NCBI GenBank assembly: GCA_902539165.1
Contig: CACBHY010000002.1
Location: forward strand, 124,001 to 188,000
Length of the DNA stretch: 64,000 nt
Source of the DNA: an uncultured Pelagibacteraceae bacterium
Lineage (GTDB): Bacteria; Pseudomonadota; Alphaproteobacteria; Pelagibacterales; Pelagibacteraceae
Direction: 5' to 3'
Shown here: one piece after another, positions 51,673-60,403 of the stretch
Layout: each line of letters begins with the position of its first letter
How positions within the stretch are numbered: position 1 is the stretch's first letter
Made by a program: the position numbers and the translations under genes
Notes under the pieces: model-generated
Seen by the model: the letters and a program-made list of their open reading frames with translations, nothing else
Told to the model about the DNA's origin: nothing
The model's database searches: none

Positions 51673-52590
51673 TCATTTTAAAACAGAAATAGCTTTAATT
51701 TTTTCTGGTCCAACACCACAACATCCACCGACAATTTGAGCACCATTTGATACCCAAAGTTTTGCTTCTTCAAGATATGTAGATGGCGAAATATCATCAA
51801 CTAATTTCCAATTTGGTTTTTGAAAATAGCCATTATTAGGATAAGCACCAACTGTTCCTTTGTGAATTCTTTTTAAAATTTTTACTGCATCATTTGTAAC
51901 TTTAATATCGGAGTGAGCAATCAAAATTGGTCCCTTATGAATTTGACTGAATTTTATTAAAGAGTTTTCTAAATAGTCATAAAATTGAGCTTTAGAATTG
52001 GTTACACTTTCTTGATAGCCATGCATTAATTTTCTTTTTTCATTATTCATTGCGCAAGAGATAGAAAGCCATATTGGTAAATCAATTTTAGATGAACATT
52101 CAATAATACTCTCTACAGTTTCATCTTTTGATGTCATTGCTTCTAAAATAATTAAATCGACACCTGCATCTGATAAAATCCTTAACTGTTCAGTAAATCC
52201 AGGTTTTATCTCATTAATAGTTAATTTATCCCAACTACCCGATGTAGAAACCGATCCTGCAACTGCAATTTCTCTATCTGTCGATGCTGCAGCTTTTAAT
52301 GCTATACTAACAGTTTTTTTGTTCCATTCTTGAGTAAATTCCTCATACCCATATTCTTTCATTGATATCGGTGTAATTGCGTAAGTGTTTGATGTAATTA
52401 CATCTGCTCCAGATTTTATGTAGTTTTCATGGACTTGAAAAAGTTTATCCGGATCATCTATTGCACATTTTCCAGCCCATAAATCATTGTCCATCTTTGC
52501 ACCAATTTGCTCTAGTTCTCCACCATTACCACCATCAAGTATTACGATGCTATTGTTATCTAATTTTTCTTTTACATATTGGTAAGACAT
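51673..52590 (-). CDS. homocysteine S-methyltransferase family protein
   Basis: 305 residues. The barrel has GGNGGELEQIG near 21-31, NTYAITP near 67 and the zinc Cys motif in QIVGGCCGVGPEKI near 286-299, plus a Cys near 187. Members transfer a methyl from betaine, S-methylmethionine or DMSP-like donors to homocysteine. Betaine would suit the carnitine/betaine genes here (inference). It is the fourth gene of a leftward operon: CoA-transferase, ALDH, VOC protein, methyltransferase. Confidence 0.87.
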   Translation of the reverse strand: MSYQYVKEKLDNNSIVILDGGNGGELEQIGAKMDNDLWAGKCAIDDPDKLFQVHENYIKSGADVITSNTYAITPISMKEYGYEEFTQEWNKKTVSIALKAAASTDREIAVAGSVSTSGSWDKLTINEIKPGFTEQLRILSDAGVDLIILEAMTSKDETVESIIECSSKIDLPIWLSISCAMNNEKRKLMHGYQESVTNSKAQFYDYLENSLIKFSQIHKGPILIAHSDIKVTNDAVKILKRIHKGTVGAYPNNGYFQKPNWKLVDDISPSTYLEEAKLWVSNGAQIVGGCCGVGPEKIKAISVLK

Positions 52591-52593
52591 TAC

Positions 52594-52977
52594 CTATTTA
52601 CTATTTGTAAACGCACAAATTTTATTTCCATCTAGATCACGAATATAAGAATAATAAACCCCTGAACCCTCAGGTCTTTCCCCACCAGAACCTTCGCTTG
52701 TTGCTCCCAGCTGTAAACCAAGTTCATGAAATTTGTCTACAATATTTCTTGAATTAGTTATAAATGAAACTTGAGAACCATTACCTATAGTTGCTTGCTT
52801 TTTATTTACAGGCTTTGTAACGTAAAATTCAATTTTCCCATCACTACCTTTTTGAGAATAACCTGCACAAACATCGTCGGTTTCAATTCTTTCTAAATCT
52901 AAAATTTTAAACAGTTCATCGTAAAATTTAATTGCACGATCTAAATCGTTAGTTCCAACCATTATGTAACCAATCAT
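52594..52977 (-). CDS. VOC (glyoxalase/bleomycin resistance) fold protein
   Basis: 127 residues. GYIMVGTNDLDRAIKFYDELF at 3-23 is the typical first beta-alpha-beta module, and the second ends in YYSYIRDLDGNKICAF with the metal-binding Glu/His position replaced by Lys/Asn (not obvious). A metal-dependent isomerase or dioxygenase-like role is possible; function unknown. Packed between an aldehyde dehydrogenase gene (one base) and the methyltransferase gene (three bases). Confidence 0.82.
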   Translation of the reverse strand: MIGYIMVGTNDLDRAIKFYDELFKILDLERIETDDVCAGYSQKGSDGKIEFYVTKPVNKKQATIGNGSQVSFITNSRNIVDKFHELGLQLGATSEGSGGERPEGSGVYYSYIRDLDGNKICAFTNSK

Positions 52978-52978
52978 A

Positions 52979-54412
52979 TTATTTTGGCCAATGAGTAATT
53001 GTTTTTACTTCTAAGAATTCATGCAATCCCCACACTCCACCTTCACGTCCATTCCCTGATTGCTTGTAACCACCGAAAGGGGCACCTGGGTCAGCACCAT
53101 TTCCGTTAACATAAATTGTTCCTGCTTTAAGTTTTTTAGAGACTCTTTTAGCTTTTTCTTTGTCTTCAGTCTGCAAATAATTTCCAAGACCATACTCAGT
53201 TTCATTTACAATTTTGATAGCCTCCTCTTCAGTTTCAAATGGAATAATTGAAAGAACAGGACCAAATATTTCTTCCTTAGCTACTCTCATATCGTTAGTT
53301 ACATCTGTAAAAATTGTTGGTTTGATAAAGTAACCTTTATTCATACCGTTTGGAAGCTCAGGACCGCCAGCAGCCAAAGTAGCACCTTCATCTATACCAC
53401 TTTGTATCAAGCTAATTATCTTATCGTATTGAGCTTTTGAAACAACAGGACCTATATGATCTCCCTCTTTAGAAGCATGATCTACTTTTATCAAATTAGC
53501 TTCCTCTGTAGCTTCTTTTACAGCTCTATCATAGATTGATCTTTCAACTAGCATTCTTGTTGGTGCATCACAAGATTGGCCTGAATTACTCATTACATTT
53601 CTAATACCATCACGAACTGCATTAGGGTGTGAGTCAGCAAAAACAATGTTCCCACCTTTACCACCTAATTCAAGACAAACTCTTTTGATTGTTTCTGCTC
53701 CATTTTTTAAAATTAATTTTCCTGCACGTGTCGAACCTGTAAATGAAACTAAATCAATATCAGGGTGTGTTGAAATATCAGTACCTACACCTACACCATC
53801 TCCGTTTACTAGGTTAAAAACACCTGCTGGAAAGCCCGCTTCATCGATCATTTCAGCAAATAACATAGCAGACATAGGTGCTATTTCTGATGGTTTATGG
53901 ATCATAGTACATCCAGTTGCGAATGCAGGAACAACTTTTAAAGCAATTTGGTTAATTGGCCAGTTCCATGGAGTAATTAGACCACACACTCCAATTGGCT
54001 CGTAGCAAATTCGGTTGTTTGATTCTGGACTGAATTGCTCGTCAAATTTAAATTCTTTTAATCTCACTATGAAATCTTCAAGGTGGGATTGACCGCTCGA
54101 TGTTTGAGAGTCTCTTGACCAATCCATAGGTGCTCCCATTTCCATAGATATGGCTTCTGTCATTTCAGAATATCTTTTTTTATAAATATCTAATAATTTT
54201 TCTAGAAGATTAATTCTATCTTCCTTAGAGCTTTCACTCCATGTTGCTAGCGCTTGTTTAGCAGCGCTCACAGCAGAGTTTGTATCCTCTTTTGAACCAA
54301 GAGAGATAGTTGCAAAAGCTTCTTCTGTAGAAGGATTAATTACCTCAAGATCATTTGGTTTACTTGGAGAAACCCATTTTCCATTTATATAAAATTTTCT
54401 TTTGTCTAACAT
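52979..54412 (-). CDS. aldehyde dehydrogenase
   Basis: 477 residues. TPWNWPINQIALKVVPAFATG near 141-161, FTGSTRAGK near 226, LELGGKGGNI with catalytic Glu near 249 and Cys in SGQSCDAPTR near 285. Oxidises an aldehyde with NAD(P). In the operon with the CoA-transferase gene (22 bases upstream) it may supply a carboxylic acid for CoA activation (inference). ATG start with a GGAG site. Confidence 0.92.
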   Translation of the reverse strand: MLDKRKFYINGKWVSPSKPNDLEVINPSTEEAFATISLGSKEDTNSAVSAAKQALATWSESSKEDRINLLEKLLDIYKKRYSEMTEAISMEMGAPMDWSRDSQTSSGQSHLEDFIVRLKEFKFDEQFSPESNNRICYEPIGVCGLITPWNWPINQIALKVVPAFATGCTMIHKPSEIAPMSAMLFAEMIDEAGFPAGVFNLVNGDGVGVGTDISTHPDIDLVSFTGSTRAGKLILKNGAETIKRVCLELGGKGGNIVFADSHPNAVRDGIRNVMSNSGQSCDAPTRMLVERSIYDRAVKEATEEANLIKVDHASKEGDHIGPVVSKAQYDKIISLIQSGIDEGATLAAGGPELPNGMNKGYFIKPTIFTDVTNDMRVAKEEIFGPVLSIIPFETEEEAIKIVNETEYGLGNYLQTEDKEKAKRVSKKLKAGTIYVNGNGADPGAPFGGYKQSGNGREGGVWGLHEFLEVKTITHWPK

Positions 54413-54434
54413 AATCTAACTCCTTATAATATAA

Positions 54435-55577
54435 TTAGTTGAATTCTTTAAGTATTTTTTCCCGGTGCTCATCTAAATCAGGTATGTCGCCTCTTTTTTT
54501 TGGATCTTTATAAGTTGACATCTTTATTGGGTTACCTGCTAATTTAAAATCTCCAATAACTTTATGGTAAGCCTTAACAATCATATTCCTTGCTTCAACC
54601 TGTGGGTTCTCAACTGCTTCTTTAATATTGTATATAGGGCCGCAAGGAATTCTTTCTTTTTCCATTTCATTTACCCAATCAGTTGTTGATTTTGACGACA
54701 ACTTATCTTCTAAAATTATTTTCAGTTTATCTATATTTTTTGCTCTAGCTGAATTGGAATTAAATTTTTCATCTATGCTAACTTCTGAAATTTTTAAAAC
54801 GTTACATAATTTTTCAAACAATTTATCATTACCGGCAGCAACTATAATGTAGCTATCTTTTGTTTTAAAAGCTTCAAAAGGTGCAATAGAAGGATGTCTT
54901 GAACCCATTGGTTCGGGAATTTCATGTTTTGATAAATATCTAGCAATTGCATTTTCAAGTATAGCTATTTGACAATCAAGCATGGAGACATCTATGAACA
55001 TTCCTTTTCCAGTTTTTTGTCTATCGTATAAAGCTGCATTGATACCAATAGCAGTAAACAGACCGGCAGTGATATCTCCAATTGACGTACCAACTCTTGT
55101 AGGTTCAGAGTTAGGTTGACCAGTTACACTCATCAATCCCCCCATACCTTGAACTACCATGTCGTATGCTGGCAATTCTTTTAAAGGACCTGTTTGTCCA
55201 AAACCAGAAGCAGATGCGTAAATTAGTTTAGGATATTTTTTATTCACTTCTTCCCAACCATAACCCCATTTTTTTAGAGTACCAGGTTTAAAATTTTCTA
55301 CTAAAATATCTGCCTTAGACAAAATTTTATCAAAAATTTTTTTATCATCTTCATTTTTTAAATTTAGAGCGATACTTTCTTTTCCTCTATTTAGTGACAT
55401 AAAATAGGCAGAATAATCTTGAACAAACGGTCCAAATTTACGAGAGTCATCACCAATTTCAGGTGCTTCAACTTTTATAACTCTTGCACCAAGATCTGAT
55501 AATATCATAGTGCAATATGGACCAACTAATACCCTTGTTAAATCTACAACTAATAAGTTTTTTAAAGGCCCATCCAT
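54435..55577 (-). CDS. CaiB/BaiF family CoA-transferase
   Basis: 380 residues. LVVDLTRVLVGPYCTMILSDLGA at 9-31 and the catalytic Asp in IDVSMLDCQ near 165-173 identify a family III CoA-transferase; PAYDMVVQGMGGLMSVTG near 128-145 is the interface loop. It moves CoA between acids (succinyl-CoA, formyl-CoA, carnitine in CaiB). First gene of the leftward operon, divergent from the TRAP transporter with an 88-base gap. Confidence 0.88.
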   Translation of the reverse strand: MDGPLKNLLVVDLTRVLVGPYCTMILSDLGARVIKVEAPEIGDDSRKFGPFVQDYSAYFMSLNRGKESIALNLKNEDDKKIFDKILSKADILVENFKPGTLKKWGYGWEEVNKKYPKLIYASASGFGQTGPLKELPAYDMVVQGMGGLMSVTGQPNSEPTRVGTSIGDITAGLFTAIGINAALYDRQKTGKGMFIDVSMLDCQIAILENAIARYLSKHEIPEPMGSRHPSIAPFEAFKTKDSYIIVAAGNDKLFEKLCNVLKISEVSIDEKFNSNSARAKNIDKLKIILEDKLSSKSTTDWVNEMEKERIPCGPIYNIKEAVENPQVEARNMIVKAYHKVIGDFKLAGNPIKMSTYKDPKKRGDIPDLDEHREKILKEFN

Positions 55578-55602
55578 AAAATTTTGCAGTTATTTTGAAG
55601 CC

Positions 55603-55631
55603 TTGACTCTTATCAACATCTTCATTTTAAT
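55603..55631 (+). promoter_or_regulatory. sigma70-like promoter for the TRAP operon
   Basis: TTGACT (55603-55608), 17-base spacer, then TTTAAT (55626-55631), 34 bases before the dctP ATG. Both hexamers are close to consensus with ideal spacing, in the 88-base divergent gap between the CoA-transferase and dctP genes. A GAGAGG ribosome site follows. Confidence 0.5.
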
Positions 55632-55665
55632 GCACGAATTAAATAACAATTGAGAGGAAAAAATA

Positions 55666-56676
55666 ATGTTTAAAAAATTATCTTTATATTTTACTTCATT
55701 AGTTTTGGCGTTCACAATGATTGGTTCTGCTTATGCTGTTACGTTAAAAGCAAGTCATCAATGGCCTGGAACACCAAGGGCTGATGGATCATATGATCCG
55801 CGTCATGAAATGGTTCAAATAATTGCGGATGAAGTAAAAAAAGCTAACGTTGGAATAGATATAAGAATCTACCCAGCAAAATCTTTGTATAAACCAAAAG
55901 AACAGTGGAAACCAATGACTACTGGACAATTGGATATATCAGCATTTCCTTTAGCATATGCTTCAAAGTTTCATCCAGAATTTGATGCAACATTAATGCC
56001 TGGAACTGTAAAAAATCATGATCATGCATTGAGATTTAATAAAGGTCCAATGATGACAGAAATAAAAAGAATTATTACTGACGCCGGTGTAGTAGTTCTG
56101 TCTGATGCATGGTTAGGTGGAGGATTTGCATCAAAATCTAAATGTATAAAAAATCCTAGTGATGCAAAAGGACAAGTAATGCGAGCTGCTGGAAAAGCTT
56201 TTAACCAAATGTTAGAAGCAGCGGGAGCTGGTATTCAAAGTATGCCTTCTTCAGAAATCTACACTGGATTACAAACAGGTGTATTAACAGGTGCAAACAC
56301 TAGTTCAGGAAGTTTTGTAAGTTATAAAATTTACGAACAAGTTAGCTGTGCGACACCTCCAGGAAAATTTGGATTATGGTTTATGTATGAGCCAATTCTT
56401 ATGTCTAAAAAGTCTTTTGATGCTTTAAACTCAAAACAACAAAATGCACTTATGGACGCTGGAAAAGTTGCAGAAAAATATATGACTGCTCAAGTTGAAA
56501 ACTTAGATAAAAAGTTTGAGGATGCATATAAAGCTGCTGGTGTAAAATTAGTTTATATGGATGAGAAAGATCACGCTGCTTGGGTTGAGATAGCAAAAAA
56601 ATCTTCTCACAAAGCTTTCGCCGAGAAAGTTCCAGGTGGAGATAAATTAATGGAAATGGCTTTGGCAGTTAAATAA
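55666..56676 (+). CDS. TRAP transporter substrate-binding protein (DctP-like)
   Basis: 336 residues with a signal peptide (about 1-24, ending AYA). The mature protein starts TLKASHQWPGTPRADGS, and GQVMRAAGKAFNQML near 166-180 carries the conserved Arg that binds a carboxylate. The ligand is likely an organic acid such as a C4-dicarboxylate or keto acid. First gene of the operon; a strong terminator-like hairpin follows its stop codon, so it should be made in excess of the membrane subunits. Confidence 0.92.
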   Translation: MFKKLSLYFTSLVLAFTMIGSAYAVTLKASHQWPGTPRADGSYDPRHEMVQIIADEVKKANVGIDIRIYPAKSLYKPKEQWKPMTTGQLDISAFPLAYASKFHPEFDATLMPGTVKNHDHALRFNKGPMMTEIKRIITDAGVVVLSDAWLGGGFASKSKCIKNPSDAKGQVMRAAGKAFNQMLEAAGAGIQSMPSSEIYTGLQTGVLTGANTSSGSFVSYKIYEQVSCATPPGKFGLWFMYEPILMSKKSFDALNSKQQNALMDAGKVAEKYMTAQVENLDKKFEDAYKAAGVKLVYMDEKDHAAWVEIAKKSSHKAFAEKVPGGDKLMEMALAVK

Positions 56677-56691
56677 AAATACTATATAAAG

Positions 56692-56728
56692 AACCCCTAT
56701 TTATTGATTTTAAATAGGGGTTTTTTTT
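56692..56728 (+). terminator. strong rho-independent terminator between dctP and dctQ
   Basis: AACCCCTATTTA (56692-56703), loop TTGATTT, TAAATAGGGGTT (56711-56722): a perfect 12-bp stem. Eight T residues (56721-56728) follow directly, and the dctQ ATG begins at the next base. AGGGG in the 3' arm is the only Shine-Dalgarno candidate for dctQ and is locked in the stem. So the hairpin can both stop transcription and block dctQ translation. Confidence 0.87.
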
Positions 56729-57223
56729 ATGAAAAATAAATATTTAAAATTTTGCGATTTTATAGCAAGAGCTTGTGGAGCTTTTGCTGTTTTGGCCTTA
56801 CTTTTATCTATATTAGTTATTGTGGAACTAGTATTTGAAAGATATTTTTTTCAAAGAGCAATAACTTGGCAAACTGAACTTGTAACAATGTTACTAGTTG
56901 CTTCTACATTTATAGGTAGTGCTTATGTTTTAAGCGAAAAAGCTCATGTTAGTATGGAGTGGATTTATGATTTTATGTCAAAAAAAAGTGTTTTACGTCT
57001 CAAAATATTCACTTCATTTTTAAGTTTATTATTTTTTTTAATTTTGTTTTATTTTGGTTTTTTGATGGTAGAGGAAGCATTTACTAAAAACTACTCTACA
57101 GGAACAGTTTGGGATCCTCCATTATGGATACCTTATTCATCAATGATGATAGGAGCTATTTTAATGATACTTCAATACATTGCGGAAATTATTAAATTAA
57201 CGGATGAGGCTAAGCAAAATTAA
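56729..57223 (+). CDS. TRAP transporter small membrane subunit (DctQ-like)
   Basis: 164 residues with four membrane segments (about 12-36, 48-68, 85-110, 125-150). The conserved RAITWQTELVTMLLV near 37-51 is the DctQ region that contacts DctM, and DPPLWIPY near 128-135 is common. Start ATG directly after a U-tract, with its ribosome site within the upstream hairpin, so its translation probably depends on hairpin melting. TAATG overlap with dctM. Confidence 0.87.
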   Translation: MKNKYLKFCDFIARACGAFAVLALLLSILVIVELVFERYFFQRAITWQTELVTMLLVASTFIGSAYVLSEKAHVSMEWIYDFMSKKSVLRLKIFTSFLSLLFFLILFYFGFLMVEEAFTKNYSTGTVWDPPLWIPYSSMMIGAILMILQYIAEIIKLTDEAKQN

Positions 57224-58554
57224 TGGATCCTCTAATAATAGCAATTATAGTAGCTGTTTTTACATTGATAGTTTTATTTTCTGGAATACCGATCGCCTTT
57301 GGTCTTAGTTTTGTATCAATAGTTTTACTGGTTGCATTTGAAGGTATTCAAATGCTCGATGTTTTTGCAGAAACATTTTATGCGGGCCTAAATTCTTTTG
57401 TACTTCTCTCAATTCCAATGTTTATTTTAATGGGAATGGCAGTAGCAAATTCTCCTGCTGGAAAGGATCTTTATACTGGTTTAGATAGATGGCTTTGGCG
57501 AGTGCCAGGGGGGTTAGTTATTTCTAATATAGGTGCTTGTTCTATATTTGCTGCTTTAAGTGGATCTAGTCCAGCTACATGTGCAGCCATAGGTACAATG
57601 GGTATACCAGAAATGAGAAAGAGAGGTTACTCTGACCAAATTGCTACAGGTACTATTGCAGCGGGTGGAACATTAGGAGTCTTGATTCCTCCAAGCATAG
57701 TTTTAATTGTTTATGGAATTGCAACCGGTACATCTATTGGAAGATTATTTTTATGTGGTTTGGTTCCAGGCTTTATGTTAGCTGGCATGTTTGCTATTTG
57801 GGCATTAATACATAGTTACTTCATTGATAAAGAAGCAGCAAAAGCTTTAAGTAATAGAGTAAGACCAACCTTAAAAGAAAAACTGGAAGTGTTACCAAGA
57901 ATACTCCCATTCTTAGCAATTATAGCTGGAGTTCTATATGTTTTGTATGGTGGTGTAGCAACTCCTTCTGAAGCTTCTGGTGTTGGAGCATTTTTAGTAT
58001 TTGTATTGATAGCCGTAGTCTACAAAATTTATCAACCAAAAAAAATATGGAATATAGTTAAAGTATCAATGAAAGAGAGTGTAATGATTATGTTCATTAT
58101 TGCAGCTTCTTATCTTTTTGCTTTTACTCTTTCCCAGCTTTATGTAACTCAGTCTTTAGCTCAGAGTATGGTTGAACTAAGTTCTAATAAATGGGTTGTA
58201 TTTCTTTTAATAAATATTTTTCTTTTAATAGCCGGTTTCTTCTTACCTCCAGTTGCTGTGATAGTAATGACATCAGCAATATTGTTACCCGTTATAACAA
58301 CTTTAGGATTTGATCCATATTGGTTTGCAATTGTATTTACTATAAATATGGAAATAGGATTGATAACTCCACCTGTTGGATTAAATCTTTATATAATTAA
58401 AGGAATTACCCCAGACGTTAGTTTGTCAGAAATCTTAAAAGGTTCTATACCATTTATGATTATAATGGCTTTAGCTATTTTAATTTTATGTATCTTTCCA
58501 GAAATAGTGACATGGCTTCCTGACAAAATAATGGGTAAACCTCTTGGATACTAA
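57223..58554 (+). CDS. TRAP transporter large membrane subunit (DctM-like)
   Basis: 443 residues with about 11-12 membrane segments. The signature FLLSIPMFILMGMAVANS-like segment near 58-75, GSSPATCAAIGTMGIPEM near 104-121, and PPSIVLIVYGIATGTSIGRLFLCGL split over 146-170. It carries the sodium-coupled transport. Last gene of the dctPQM set; its end overlaps the DusA-like gene, so the latter may be read from the same transcript. Confidence 0.93.
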   Translation: MDPLIIAIIVAVFTLIVLFSGIPIAFGLSFVSIVLLVAFEGIQMLDVFAETFYAGLNSFVLLSIPMFILMGMAVANSPAGKDLYTGLDRWLWRVPGGLVISNIGACSIFAALSGSSPATCAAIGTMGIPEMRKRGYSDQIATGTIAAGGTLGVLIPPSIVLIVYGIATGTSIGRLFLCGLVPGFMLAGMFAIWALIHSYFIDKEAAKALSNRVRPTLKEKLEVLPRILPFLAIIAGVLYVLYGGVATPSEASGVGAFLVFVLIAVVYKIYQPKKIWNIVKVSMKESVMIMFIIAASYLFAFTLSQLYVTQSLAQSMVELSSNKWVVFLLINIFLLIAGFFLPPVAVIVMTSAILLPVITTLGFDPYWFAIVFTINMEIGLITPPVGLNLYIIKGITPDVSLSEILKGSIPFMIIMALAILILCIFPEIVTWLPDKIMGKPLGY

Positions 58555-59548
58555 TAATAAAATTAATCGAAAAATATCTGTTGCTCCAATGATGGATTGC
58601 ACAGATAGACATGATCGTTTTTTCTTAAGATTAATGAGTAAAAACGTCATGCTTTATTCTGAAATGGTTGCAACTAAATCTGCAATACATGGAGATAGAA
58701 AAAAAATCTTATCCTACAGTCCTGAAGAAAAACCATTAGCATTACAAGTTGGTGGATCAAATAAAGAAGAGTTAGCAGAAGTTGCAAAGATCGCAGAGGA
58801 TATGGGATACGATGAAATCAATATAAATCTTGGGTGTCCAAGTAAAAAGGTTCAAAAAAATATGTTTGGAGCATGCTTAATGAAAGAACCAGATCTGGTA
58901 GCAGAGTGTATAAATTCAATGGTAAATGCTTGCAATATTCCAGTTACTGCCAAAACAAGAATTGGTTTTGATCAAACAGAAGAATTTGATTATTTGAATA
59001 ATTTTATTCATAAAATGCGTGATGCAGGAACCAAAACATTCATTTTGCATGCAAGAAAAGCAATGCTGACTGGTTTATCTCCAAAACAAAATTTAAATAT
59101 TCCTAAATTAAATTACAACATGGTTTACGAAATAAAAAAGCAAAACCCTGAATTGGAAATAATTATTAATGGAGGTATTTCAAAAGTAAGCGAAATTAAT
59201 AATCATTTAAATTTTTGTGATGGTGTCATGATTGGAAGATCGATTTATCAAAATCCATATTTTTTAATAGAAATTGAAAAAGAGTTATTCAAAAATGATA
59301 ACAATCCAACAAGAGAACAGGTTGTAGAAAAACTTTTAGAATATGTAGATAAAGAGGTTAAATTAGGAACAAAAGTTAATCATATAATGAGACATACAGT
59401 AGGTCTGTATCATGGTCAGGTTGGTTCAAAAGATTGGAAAAGATATTTAAGTGATAATCTAATGGCTCGAGAGTCTGATTTTCAAAAAACAAAACATATT
59501 ATGACAATTGTTCAAAATAATGAGAAAGCAATCCAGGCCAATTCTTAA
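58544..59548 (+). CDS. dusA: tRNA-dihydrouridine(20/20a) synthase
   Basis: 334 residues. ISVAPMMDCTDRHDRFFLR (about 11-29) is the family start; NLGCPSKKVQKNMFGACLM near 96-114 holds the catalytic Cys; KTRIGFD near 144 and FILHARKAMLTGLSPKQN near 170-187 fit DusA, as does the late INGGI. It reduces uridine in the tRNA D-loop with FMN and NADPH. The only start ahead of the conserved N-terminus is TTG at 58544, overlapping the dctM stop by 11 bases. The next gene starts in a TAATG overlap. Confidence 0.9.
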   Translation: MDTNNKINRKISVAPMMDCTDRHDRFFLRLMSKNVMLYSEMVATKSAIHGDRKKILSYSPEEKPLALQVGGSNKEELAEVAKIAEDMGYDEININLGCPSKKVQKNMFGACLMKEPDLVAECINSMVNACNIPVTAKTRIGFDQTEEFDYLNNFIHKMRDAGTKTFILHARKAMLTGLSPKQNLNIPKLNYNMVYEIKKQNPELEIIINGGISKVSEINNHLNFCDGVMIGRSIYQNPYFLIEIEKELFKNDNNPTREQVVEKLLEYVDKEVKLGTKVNHIMRHTVGLYHGQVGSKDWKRYLSDNLMARESDFQKTKHIMTIVQNNEKAIQANS

Positions 59549-60384
59549 TGGAAATTTTAGATATAAATGAAATAATTAATTTATTAGTTGTTTTATCAAT
59601 AGCTGCATCAGTTGCAGGTTTTATGGCAGGTTTATTAGGAGTTGGAGGCGGTATTATAATGGTACCAGCTCTTTATTATGCATTTACAGTATTAGATTTT
59701 GATATTGCAACAAGAATGCATTTGTCTGTTGGAACCTCTTTAGCAATAATAATTCCAACATCAGTTATTTCAGCTAAGACTCATATGGAATTTGATGCAG
59801 TTGATTTTAAATTAGTAAAATCATTTGGTGTTTTTATTGTACTTGGAGTAATTGGAGGTACTTTTTTAGCAGTAAATTTAAAAACACCCACTTTTGTTTT
59901 ATTTTTTTCAATTATGGCTTTCATAGTTGGCTTATTTTTTATTTTCTTTAGAGAAAAAGTTGTAGAAAATCCAAAACAAATTAAAGATTCAATTAAAAAT
60001 ATTTCTGGAATTATCGTTGGTTTTATTTCTGTGTTACTTGGTATTGGAGGTGGATCTTTAATGGTCCCATTTATGAGAACTTTTGGTTACGATATAAGAA
60101 AATCTATAGGAACAGCATCAGCTATTGGGTTTTTGATTGCTTTAAGTGGAACTATTACAATGATAACTGGAGGTAAAATTGTTGGAAACGTAAGCACACC
60201 TTTTAGTATTGGTTACATTAATTTATTAGGTTTTATTGTGTTTGTGCCTGTGACGATGTTAATGGCACGCGTAGGTGCAAAAGCTGTATATAAATTAGAT
60301 AAAAAGCTGTTAAGCAGGATCTTTGGAACTTTTTTAATTGCTGTTTCTATAAGATCTTTTATTGAATATTTAAATTTAACTTAA
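59548..60384 (+). CDS. TauE/SafE-family sulfite/organosulfonate exporter
   Basis: 278 residues with eight membrane segments. Two repeated motifs GLLGVGGGIIMVPAL (about 28-42) and LLGIGGGSLMVPF (about 165-177) mark the two halves. Members export or import sulfite, sulfoacetate or other small anions. Substrate unknown. Translation is coupled to the DusA gene, an unlikely functional pair, so probably operon packing. Confidence 0.88.
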   Translation: MEILDINEIINLLVVLSIAASVAGFMAGLLGVGGGIIMVPALYYAFTVLDFDIATRMHLSVGTSLAIIIPTSVISAKTHMEFDAVDFKLVKSFGVFIVLGVIGGTFLAVNLKTPTFVLFFSIMAFIVGLFFIFFREKVVENPKQIKDSIKNISGIIVGFISVLLGIGGGSLMVPFMRTFGYDIRKSIGTASAIGFLIALSGTITMITGGKIVGNVSTPFSIGYINLLGFIVFVPVTMLMARVGAKAVYKLDKKLLSRIFGTFLIAVSIRSFIEYLNLT

Positions 60385-60403
60385 TAAAAAATTATAAATA
60401 ATA

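Noticed and set aside
51600..52600. SAM or glycine riboswitch near the homocysteine methyltransferase
   Set aside because: No leader space: upstream gene ends three bases away.
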